A model generated the notes under the pieces. The model worked only from the letters and a program-made list of their open reading frames with translations. It did no database searches and was not told the DNA's origin. This document shows, piece by piece, positions 1 to 5,645 of a stretch of DNA of 46,070 nt. The stretch's first letter is position 1, and every line of letters begins with the position of its first letter. The DNA comes from Collinsella sp. (lineage in GTDB: Bacteria > Actinomycetota > Coriobacteriia > Coriobacteriales > Coriobacteriaceae): the NCBI GenBank assembly GCA_019419585.1, contig DXZQ01000021.1, positions 1 through 46,070 on the forward strand, read 5' to 3'. Position numbers and translations under genes: made by a program.

Positions 1-132
1 GGCGTAATAGAGCGTCATGCCGACCTTGAGCCAGGCGGCATGGCCCGAAAGCTCGTGGGCGAGCTCGAGCGCGCGCTCACGGTCGCAGTCGAGGGCGACG
101 ATAACACGGTCGCGGGCATCATTCTCTAGCAT
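1..132 (-). CDS. pyrF: Orotidine 5'-phosphate decarboxylase, N-terminal part (cut by window edge)
   Basis: PyrF decarboxylates OMP to UMP, the last step of de novo pyrimidine synthesis. Only the first 44 or so codons are in the window. They read RVIVALDCD followed by a helix and WLKVGMTLYY, the first strand (catalytic-barrel Asp) and the Lys-Val-Gly strand typical of the OMP decarboxylase TIM barrel. The ATG at 130-132 lies inside the end of pyrD and overlaps its stop by seven bases (ATGCTAG), so translation is probably coupled to pyrD. It is the last visible gene of the pyrRBCKDF operon. The rest lies to the left of the window, so completeness cannot be judged. Confidence 0.85.
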   Translation of the reverse strand, partial: MLENDARDRVIVALDCDRERALELAHELSGHAAWLKVGMTLYYA

Positions 133-1049
133 TCGAAAGCACCCACCAGCTCGTTGATGTCCTTTACGCCCTGGGACTCGGCCCAGGCCTCGAGCTCATG
201 CGCGATCTTAAGCGAAGCGCACGGATCGACGAAGTTGGCCATGCCGACCGACACGCAGGTGGCGCCGGCCAGGATAAACTCAGCCGCATCCTCGCCAGTC
301 ATGACACCGCCGACACCGTTGATGGGGATATCGACGGCCTGGGCAACCTCCCAGACCATGCGCACGGCGATGTGGTGGCACAGCGGGCCCGAAAGGCCGC
401 CCTTGGGCTTGGCCACGCGGGACTTGCGGGTATGGACGTCGATGGCCATGCCCTGGATGGAGTTGATGACCGAAAGGCCGTCGGCGCCGGCAGCCTCGAG
501 GGCCTTGGCGATCTCGGCGACGTTGACCGGCGCCATCTTCACGAACAGCGGCTTATCGGTCACCTTGCGGCAAGCAGCCATAACGGAAGAGGCGCCCTCG
601 GGCGTGGAGCCCATGGCGGCACCGCCGGCGGCGATATTAGGGCAGCTCACGTTGATCTCGTAGCCGGCAGCCCAGGGGCACAGCTCGACATACATCTCGA
701 GTGCGCGGACAAACTCGTCAACGGAGTGCCCGGCAACCTGGCAAATGACCTGGCAACCGTCCTTGGACAGCTGCTCGAGCCACGGGCCGGACTCACGGGC
801 AAAGGCGGCGACACCGGGGTTCTGCAGTCCCACGGAGTTGATCATACCGCCAGGAATCTCGGCCATGCGAGGCGCAGGGTTGCCCGGCCAGGGCTCGGCG
901 GCACAGCCCTTGGTGGTAATGGCGCCCAGCTGGGAAACATCGAAGAAATTCTGGAACTGCCAACCGTAGCCGAAGGTACCGGCTGCGGTGTTGATGGGGT
1001 TCTGCATCTTGACGCCGCCGAAATCGACGGCCATGTTCACGGTACCCAC
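126..1049 (-). CDS. pyrD: Dihydroorotate dehydrogenase B, catalytic subunit
   Basis: FMN enzyme oxidising dihydroorotate to orotate in the cytosol. It is class 1B because pyrK sits directly upstream. Seen: N-terminal VDFGGVKMQNPI and AAGTFGYG, the INVSCPN motif whose Cys is the catalytic base in class 1 enzymes, then GADGLSVINS, GGLSGP and INGVGGV, the FMN-phosphate strands. Length about 305 residues, normal for the family. The start is uncertain. GTG at 1047-1049 shares one base with the pyrK stop (TAGTG) and has AAGGTGG a suitable distance upstream, so I chose it. GTG at 1038-1040 and ATG at 1032-1034 are in the same frame and would shorten the protein by 3 or 5 residues. Its stop overlaps the pyrF start. 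Confidence 0.93.
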   Translation of the reverse strand: MGTVNMAVDFGGVKMQNPINTAAGTFGYGWQFQNFFDVSQLGAITTKGCAAEPWPGNPAPRMAEIPGGMINSVGLQNPGVAAFARESGPWLEQLSKDGCQVICQVAGHSVDEFVRALEMYVELCPWAAGYEINVSCPNIAAGGAAMGSTPEGASSVMAACRKVTDKPLFVKMAPVNVAEIAKALEAAGADGLSVINSIQGMAIDVHTRKSRVAKPKGGLSGPLCHHIAVRMVWEVAQAVDIPINGVGGVMTGEDAAEFILAGATCVSVGMANFVDPCASLKIAHELEAWAESQGVKDINELVGAFEC

Positions 1050-1840
1050 TAGAAGACCACCACCTTGGAAGCATCGAACACGGGGCCGCACATGCAGGCG
1101 CCCTTCATACCGTCGACCGTCTCGACATTGCAGGTGTTGCAGGCGCCAAAGCCGCAGCTCATCATGCGCTCGAGCGACACCTCGCAGTACGCACCGGCCT
1201 CAGCGGCAGCGGCGGCGACTTTCTTCATCATGACGGCGGGGCCGCAGCTGGCCACGTAGTCGTAGCCGCCCTCGCCAAGCAGTTCTGCGGCAGGATCGGT
1301 GCAAAAACCGTGCGTGCCGAGCGAACCGTCGTCGGTGCACACGTTAACCGTGGCGCCCAGCGCGCGGAACTCATCGACACCCACGACTTTGGAAGCGGTG
1401 CCAAAGCCCAGGCACACGTCCACATCAACACCCTGCTCGGCAAGCATGCCGGCAAGACACAGCACAGGCGGAACGCCGATGCCACCGGCGACGAGCAGTG
1501 CCTTCCTGGTGCCCTCGGGTACCATCCAGCCACGGCCACCGGGGCCCAACAGGTTAGAGGTGGAGCCAGGGCCCATCTGGGACAAACGGCGGGTATCGTC
1601 GCCCACGACGGCGTACCACAGCTCGACGGTGCCGGCCTCGGCGTCGGCGCGGTAGAAACTCAAGGGCACACGAAGCAGAGAAGACGCATCGCCGGGGACG
1701 GCGATGTTCACAAACTGACCGGGCTTGAGCGCACTTGCAAGCTTGGGGGCCGAGATTACGAGCGAGAAGATGCCGTCGGCGATCTCCTGGTTCGAGACGA
1801 CCTCGAAGTCGTGCATGCGTGCAGTGGAAGGTGTGGGCAT
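1049..1840 (-). CDS. pyrK: Dihydroorotate dehydrogenase B, electron transfer subunit
   Basis: FAD/[2Fe-2S] partner of PyrD that passes electrons from dihydroorotate to NAD+. Seen: a ferredoxin-reductase-like FAD domain (GQFVNIAVPG near residue 41, VPLSFYRAD near 58), an NAD-binding part (VAGGIGVPP near 118, ASCGPAVMM near 197) and a C-terminal cluster site with Cys 229, 234, 237 and 249 in CGFGACNTC plus a downstream Cys. Length 263, normal. The ATG at 1840 has GGAG seven bases upstream. It is separated from pyrC by 92 bases that contain a GC-rich hairpin, and its stop overlaps the preferred pyrD start, so K and D are probably made in step as a heterotetramer. Confidence 0.94.
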   Translation of the reverse strand: MPTPSTARMHDFEVVSNQEIADGIFSLVISAPKLASALKPGQFVNIAVPGDASSLLRVPLSFYRADAEAGTVELWYAVVGDDTRRLSQMGPGSTSNLLGPGGRGWMVPEGTRKALLVAGGIGVPPVLCLAGMLAEQGVDVDVCLGFGTASKVVGVDEFRALGATVNVCTDDGSLGTHGFCTDPAAELLGEGGYDYVASCGPAVMMKKVAAAAAEAGAYCEVSLERMMSCGFGACNTCNVETVDGMKGACMCGPVFDASKVVVF

Positions 1841-1887
1841 AGACGCTCCAATCCCCCATGCGGTTGCATGGTTCAGGCGAACAGAAA

Positions 1888-1912
1888 GCGCGGCACCGCA
1901 AGGGCGCCGCGC
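1888..1912 (-). terminator. GC-rich hairpin between pyrC and pyrK
   Basis: Seven-base arms GCGCGGC (1888-1894) and GCCGCGC (1906-1912) pair; a further CC-GG can form around a GCAA loop. On the transcribed (minus) strand the hairpin is followed by TTTCTGTT, a poor U-tract. It may be a leaky terminator or a processing or stability hairpin that sets the ratio of the upstream (R, B, C) to downstream (K, D, F) products. I see no promoter for pyrK after it. Confidence 0.4.
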
Positions 1913-1932
1913 ACAAAAGCGATAAGGCTATG

Positions 1933-3222
1933 CTAGCAGATGCAGCCGTCGGCAAGCGTCTGCTTGCCGCCGACAAACACATCGGTGGCACGACCGGTAA
2001 GCGTGCGGCCGGCAAAACCGGAGTTCTCGGCGCGCGACTCGTAACCGTCCTCGCCAACCGTCCAGGTTGCGGACGCGTCGAACACGGTCAGGTCGGCAAC
2101 GGAGCCCGCCTTGACCTGAACCTGGTCGAGGCCCAGGATCTCACGCGGCTTGATGGCCATGAGCTCGACCATGCGGCCCATGCTCATCTTGCCCGTGTTG
2201 ACCAGCTCGGTGAGCACAAGCGACAGCGAGGTCTCGAGGCCGATCATGCCAAAGGGCGCAAGCTCGAACTCGCGGGCCTTCTCCCACGGAGTGTGGGGAG
2301 CGTGATCGGTGACGATAGCGTCGACGGTACCGTCGATGACACCCTGACGGATAGCCTCGGCGTCCTCCTCGGTACGCAGCGGCGGATTGACCTTGAGCGA
2401 AGTGTTGTAGGTCTCGTCCAGGTCGTTCTCGGTCAGGAACATGTGGTGCGGGGTGGCCTCGCAAGTAACCTGAACGCCAGCGGCCTTACCGGCACGCACG
2501 ATCTCCAAGCCATGGGCGGTGGAGATGTGCTGGATGTGCAGCTTGGCACCGGTCAGCTTGGCGATCTCGATGTCGCGAGCAATCTGGAGCTCCTCGCCGG
2601 CAGCCGGCCAGCCCTCGAGGGCCAGACGAGTCGAGACCTTGCCCTCGTTGATCTGGCCGTGGCCGACCAAATCCTCGTCCTGGCAGTGGCTCATAAAGAC
2701 CTTGCCGAACATTTTGCCGTAGTCCATGCAGCGACGGAGCATGCCCGCGCCCTGCACGCCGCGACCGTCGTCGGTAAAGGCGACGGCGCCGTGGGCGACC
2801 ATATCGCCCATCTCGGACATGGCCTCGCCCTTAAGACCGCGGGTCATGGCGCCCGACGGATAGACGCGACAGTGACCAACCTCGGCAGCGCGGGACTTGA
2901 CGAACTCCACGACGGTGCCGTTATCGGTGACGGGATCGGTGTTGGGCATGGCGCACACGCCGGTAAAGCCGCCCTTGGCAGCTGCACGGGTGCCGCTCTC
3001 GATGTCCTCTTTGACCTCGTAGCCGGGCTCGCGAAGGTGAACGTGCATATCCACCAGGCCGGGGACGAGATATTTGCCGGAAAGGTCGCGGACCTCGGCT
3101 CCCTCGACGGCGAGATTCTCGCCGACCTCGGCGATCTTATCGCCGTCAATCAGGACGTCAACGACACCGTCAAGCTCGACGGACGGGTCGACGACGTGGG
3201 CATTCTTAAGAAGCAAGGCCAT
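1933..3222 (-). CDS. pyrC: Dihydroorotase
   Basis: Zinc amidohydrolase that closes carbamoyl-aspartate to dihydroorotate. Seen: VDMHVHLREPGYE, with the HxHxR zinc/substrate motif after the first strand, MPNTDP, the metal-lysine region around GAVAFTDDGRG, FMSHCQDEDL, HIQHISTAHG and the final ATPHH and TDHAPH metal and catalytic motifs. About 429 residues, the size of class I (PyrC type B) dihydroorotases. The ATG at 3220-3222 has GGAGG eight bases upstream; an in-frame start five codons earlier lies before that site and is unlikely. The start lies 17 bases inside the end of pyrB, so coupling is likely. Confidence 0.95.
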   Translation of the reverse strand: MALLLKNAHVVDPSVELDGVVDVLIDGDKIAEVGENLAVEGAEVRDLSGKYLVPGLVDMHVHLREPGYEVKEDIESGTRAAAKGGFTGVCAMPNTDPVTDNGTVVEFVKSRAAEVGHCRVYPSGAMTRGLKGEAMSEMGDMVAHGAVAFTDDGRGVQGAGMLRRCMDYGKMFGKVFMSHCQDEDLVGHGQINEGKVSTRLALEGWPAAGEELQIARDIEIAKLTGAKLHIQHISTAHGLEIVRAGKAAGVQVTCEATPHHMFLTENDLDETYNTSLKVNPPLRTEEDAEAIRQGVIDGTVDAIVTDHAPHTPWEKAREFELAPFGMIGLETSLSLVLTELVNTGKMSMGRMVELMAIKPREILGLDQVQVKAGSVADLTVFDASATWTVGEDGYESRAENSGFAGRTLTGRATDVFVGGKQTLADGCIC

Positions 3223-4150
3223 TATCGGCACCTCCAAGCAGCAGATACAGGATAGCCATACGCACGCAGATACCGGCGTAGACCTGCTCCAGGATGACGG
3301 AGCGTTGCGGGTGGTCGGCCATATAGGAGTCGAACTCGACGCCGCGGTTGATGGGGCCCGGGTGACAGATGATCGCGTCGGGCTTCATGAGCTTCTCGCG
3401 GTCCTTGGTCAGGCCGAAGAGCTTGTGGTACTCACGAATGGTCGGGAACGGAGCGCCCTCGAGGCGCTCCTGCTGCACGCGCAGCATGTAGACGACGTCC
3501 AGCTCGGGGAGTACCGAATCGAGGTCGCTCGTCACGTGGTCGCAGCCCAGGACCTCGGGCGCCGGCGGCAGCAGCGTGCCGGGGGCGACGGCGTAGGTCT
3601 CGCAGCCCATGATCTTAAGGGCGGGGATCAGCGAGCCGCAGACGCGGGAGTGCGCGATATCGCCGACGACGGCGACCTTAAGACCGTGGAAGTCGCCCTT
3701 GTGCTCCCAGATGGTGTACAGGTCGAGCAGGGCCTGCGTGGGATGGTTGTGCTTGCCGTCGCCGGCGCAGATGACGCTCGCGGGCGAGTTCTGCGTTACG
3801 ATGTAGGGAGCACCGGCGTGCTTATCGCGAACGACGATGCAATCAATCTTGTAGGCGTTGAGGGTCTCGACGGTGTCGACGAGGCTCTCGCCCTTGACCG
3901 TGGAGGTCGAGGAGCCGCCAAAGTTGAGGCTGTCGGCCGAAAGACGCTTCTCGGCGAGCTCGAAGGAGCTGCGGGTGCGCGTCGAAGGCTCGTTGAACAT
4001 GTTGACGATGGTCTTGCCCTTGAGCGTGGGGACCTTCTTGATCGCACGCTCATTGACCTCGGAGAACGCCTTGGCGGTCTCGAGGATGAGCTTGATGTCC
4101 TCTTCGGAGTACTCGGTAATGTCGATCAGGTGCTTATGGTTGAACGCCAC
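3206..4150 (-). CDS. pyrB: Aspartate carbamoyltransferase, catalytic chain
   Basis: Condenses carbamoyl phosphate and aspartate, the committed step of pyrimidine synthesis. Seen: NMFNEPSTRTRSSFE, the carbamoyl-phosphate loop, then GESLVDTVETL, GDGKHNHPTQALLDLYT, the family signature, GDIAHSRV and CHPGPINRGVE near the end. About 314 residues, normal. No pyrI regulatory chain is present, as usual where PyrR is. Start choice: GTG at 4148-4150 follows GGGAGG by 11 bases and comes four bases after the pyrR stop. A GTG at 4160-4162 is also in frame but sits on top of the ribosome site. Confidence 0.95.
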   Translation of the reverse strand: MAFNHKHLIDITEYSEEDIKLILETAKAFSEVNERAIKKVPTLKGKTIVNMFNEPSTRTRSSFELAEKRLSADSLNFGGSSTSTVKGESLVDTVETLNAYKIDCIVVRDKHAGAPYIVTQNSPASVICAGDGKHNHPTQALLDLYTIWEHKGDFHGLKVAVVGDIAHSRVCGSLIPALKIMGCETYAVAPGTLLPPAPEVLGCDHVTSDLDSVLPELDVVYMLRVQQERLEGAPFPTIREYHKLFGLTKDREKLMKPDAIICHPGPINRGVEFDSYMADHPQRSVILEQVYAGICVRMAILYLLLGGADNGLAS

Positions 4151-4154
4151 GGTA

Positions 4155-4739
4155 CTACTCACCTCCCAGCGGCGCGGAGCCCACGTGGGAACCCGGCGCG
4201 ACGTCGTTAATCTCGACGGCGGTGTGGCCGTCGACTTCCTTCATATATAGGTGCACGTTCTCCTCATGCGACGAGGGAACGTTCTTGCCGACAAAGTCCG
4301 GCGAGATGGGGAGCTCACGGTGACCGCGGTCAACGAGAACTGCCAGCTCGATGCGGCTCGGACGGCCCAGGTCCATGACGGCATCCAGAGCGGCGCGGAT
4401 AGTACGGCCCGTATACAGGATGTCGTCCACCAGCACGACGCGCTTGCCGTCGACGCTGAAGGGAATGTTGGTAGCGTGGATCGCGGGAGCGAAATTGGTC
4501 GCATAGTCATCGCGGTAGAAGCTGATGTCCAGGCTGCCGAGCGGAACGTCGACGCCCTCGATCTCCTTGATCTCCTCGGCGAGCTTCTTTGCCAGAAGGT
4601 CGCCGCGCGTGACGATGCCGACCAGAGCGAGGTCTTCACAGCCCTCGTTGCGCTCAAGAATCTCGTGCGCGATGCGGGTCATCGCTCGATTGACGGCGGT
4701 CTCGTCCATGATGACCGCCTTGGGGGAAGTCGTGCCCAT
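4155..4739 (-). CDS. pyrR: Bifunctional pyr operon regulator / uracil phosphoribosyltransferase
   Basis: PyrR binds UMP and the pyr leader RNA to end transcription early when pyrimidines are plentiful, and also has uracil phosphoribosyltransferase activity. Seen: a type I PRTase fold with the PRPP loop VVLVDDILYTGRT near residue 101, LVGIVTRGD in the N-terminal third, SFYRDD and VDRGHRELPI. Length 194 is slightly longer than the usual 180, the extra residues forming a Gly/Pro-rich C-terminal tail. The ATG at 4739 follows GGAAGGAG. It is first in the operon, directly after an attenuator-like leader, which fits self-regulation. Confidence 0.95.
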   Translation of the reverse strand: MGTTSPKAVIMDETAVNRAMTRIAHEILERNEGCEDLALVGIVTRGDLLAKKLAEEIKEIEGVDVPLGSLDISFYRDDYATNFAPAIHATNIPFSVDGKRVVLVDDILYTGRTIRAALDAVMDLGRPSRIELAVLVDRGHRELPISPDFVGKNVPSSHEENVHLYMKEVDGHTAVEINDVAPGSHVGSAPLGGE

Positions 4740-4778
4740 CGATCTCCTTCCTCACATGTCTTGACTGCTGACACAGTC

Positions 4779-4819
4779 AAAAAAATAGATGCCCGACCGC
4801 TTAAAGCGGACCAGACACC
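4779..4819 (-). terminator. Intrinsic terminator in the pyr leader (attenuator arm)
   Basis: On the minus strand GGTGTCTGG-t-CCGCTT pairs with AAGCGG-TCGGGCATC, about 15 pairs with one bulged U, some G-U pairs and a tiny apical loop. It is followed by TA and seven U (complement of 4779-4785). It lies 40 bases upstream of pyrR, between promoter and gene, which is where an attenuator terminator belongs. Confidence 0.75.
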
Positions 4820-4875
4820 CACAGGAAGGGCTGCTCTTTGGCAGCTATGTAATTCCATGTGGGTATCTCGTACCC
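4815..4875 (-). promoter_or_regulatory. PyrR-type leader: alternative antiterminator and anti-antiterminator
   Basis: Two further stems compete with the terminator. The antiterminator pairs ATACCCACA (complement of 4858-4866) with TGTGGGTGT (complement of 4815-4823), enclosing the small hairpin GCTGC/GCAGC; its 3' arm uses the bases that start the terminator. Upstream, GGGTA-CGAGA-TACCC (4861-4875) forms a hairpin that uses the 5' arm of the antiterminator. So hairpin 1 frees the terminator, while its absence allows the antiterminator. In known PyrR leaders, PyrR-UMP stabilises the first hairpin. That PyrR binds here is inference: the loop resembles, but does not exactly match, the published PyrR loop. 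Confidence 0.6.
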
Positions 4876-4893
4876 CTTTAATGGTCAAGGGAT

Positions 4894-4899
4894 AGTGTA
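4894..4899 (-). promoter_or_regulatory. Candidate -10 box of the pyr operon
   Basis: TACACT on the minus strand lies about 20 bases upstream of the first leader hairpin, placing the transcript start near 4887. No good -35 hexamer is seen 17-18 bases further up (best is a weak TCGCAA), so confidence is limited. Confidence 0.4.
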
Positions 4900-4992
4900 G
4901 CCAACCTCGAGCTTAATTGCGAGCATAAATACAGAACAATCCGTAAACGGGCGCAGGTGCTCCATAAACCTATATATATTTGTGGGACGAGC

Positions 4993-5021
4993 TTGAAAAC
5001 GCACGCACGAGCTGGCATAAT
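4993..5021 (+). promoter_or_regulatory. Candidate rpmB promoter P1
   Basis: TTGAAA (4993-4998), a 17-base spacer and CATAAT (5016-5021) match the housekeeping sigma consensus well. The start point would be near 5028, giving a leader of about 160 bases before rpmB. Apart from this, P2 and the pyr leader and promoter on the other strand, I see nothing else in the 450 bases between pyrR and rpmB. Confidence 0.55.
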
Positions 5022-5104
5022 CCCCTCTGCTGCACGCAAATCGGATCTACGTCCAGGGCCGTGGCGTGAGCACTATCGCCAAAAGAGGAATATCTCTGTG
5101 TAGA

Positions 5105-5136
5105 TTGCGCACAGGGAGCGACTTCTGTGCTATAGT
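5105..5136 (+). promoter_or_regulatory. Candidate rpmB promoter P2
   Basis: TTGCGC (5105-5110) is followed at 17 bases by TGCTAT and overlapping TATAGT (5131-5136) with a TG dinucleotide just before it (TGCTATAGT). It is the promoter nearest rpmB and would give a leader of about 50 bases. Confidence 0.5.
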
Positions 5137-5190
5137 TCAGGCTTGTTTGTTAACGCGACATGTTCGTTTGTCGCCCAAGGAGGGTCAGTT

Positions 5191-5379
5191 ATGTCCAAAG
5201 TTTGCGAAGTTTGCGGTAAGCACCCCGTTGCCGGTCGCTCCATCAGCCACTCTCACCGCGTCACCAACCGTAAGTTCCGCCCCAACATCCAGCGCGTCTA
5301 CGTCGTCGTCGATGGTCACCGTCGCAAGATGAACGTTTGCTCCACCTGCCTCAAGTCTGGCAAGGTTGCGCGCTCCTAA
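5191..5379 (+). CDS. rpmB: 50S ribosomal protein L28
   Basis: Small basic protein of the large ribosomal subunit. Its 62 residues start SKVCEVCGKHP, continue with GRSISHSH and NRKFRPNIQ, and end with NVCSTCLKSGKV. The two CxxC pairs (CEVC and CSTC) make this the zinc-binding form of L28. The ATG at 5191 has AAGGAGGG seven bases upstream; an upstream in-frame ATG at 5143 would add 16 residues not found in L28. It is a single-gene unit between two candidate promoters and a strong terminator, and lies divergent from the pyr operon. Confidence 0.96.
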   Translation: MSKVCEVCGKHPVAGRSISHSHRVTNRKFRPNIQRVYVVVDGHRRKMNVCSTCLKSGKVARS

Positions 5380-5450
5380 ATAAGGTCTTACCAACAAGTA
5401 CCTCGGACTCTCCGGGTCAAAGACCTCGCGTTCACATAGAACTTACCAAA

Positions 5451-5480
5451 GGCGCCCTCCCCTACGGAGGGCGCCTTTTT
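5451..5480 (+). terminator. Strong terminator of rpmB
   Basis: Perfect 10-bp GC-rich stem, GGCGCCCTCC (5451-5460) with GGAGGGCGCC (5466-5475), loop CCTAC, followed by TTTTT. It lies 71 bases after the rpmB stop. Confidence 0.9.
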
Positions 5481-5523
5481 GCACTCATTGGGGGCAGGGC
5501 GATGCACTGGCAGATAGTTTGGT

Positions 5524-5553
5524 TAAAACGCTTCAGTTTATTGAAGCGTTTTA
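5524..5553. promoter_or_regulatory. Operator-like perfect inverted repeat upstream of adhE
   Basis: TAAAACGCTTCA (5524-5535) and TGAAGCGTTTTA (5542-5553) are perfect 12-base arms around a six-base AT spacer. The site lies about 45 bases upstream of the candidate adhE -10 region and after the rpmB terminator, so it is free to act as a regulator site for adhE. Each half contains AAACGCTT, resembling half sites of LacI/CcpA-type regulators. It does not match the Rex operator usually reported for adhE. No U-tract follows on either strand, so it is not a terminator. Confidence 0.55.
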
Positions 5554-5596
5554 GTGTGCCTTTTACGGGAATCTTACCGTTCACCGAATAATTTCT

Positions 5597-5605
5597 TGCT
5601 ATCAT
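5597..5605 (+). promoter_or_regulatory. Candidate extended -10 promoter of adhE
   Basis: TG-C-TATCAT (5597-5605) is an extended -10 element. No clear -35 box is seen at normal spacing (TTACCG is 20 bases upstream), which fits a promoter needing an activator. The start point would be near 5612, giving a leader of about 34 bases. Confidence 0.45.
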
Positions 5606-5645
5606 GCAAGGCGTAGGGTAAATCTCCGATCGCAAGGAGACACAA

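Noticed and set aside
1858..3255. 465-codon open frame antisense to pyrC
   Set aside because: Shadow frame; pyrC has all its motifs and a ribosome site.
5066..5332. 88-codon frame overlapping rpmB
   Set aside because: Most of it is rpmB in another frame, and it lacks a ribosome site.
5524..5553. Palindrome upstream of adhE as a terminator or Rex site
   Set aside because: No U-tract follows on either strand, and it does not match the Rex consensus (TTGTGAA-N4-TTCACAA type).
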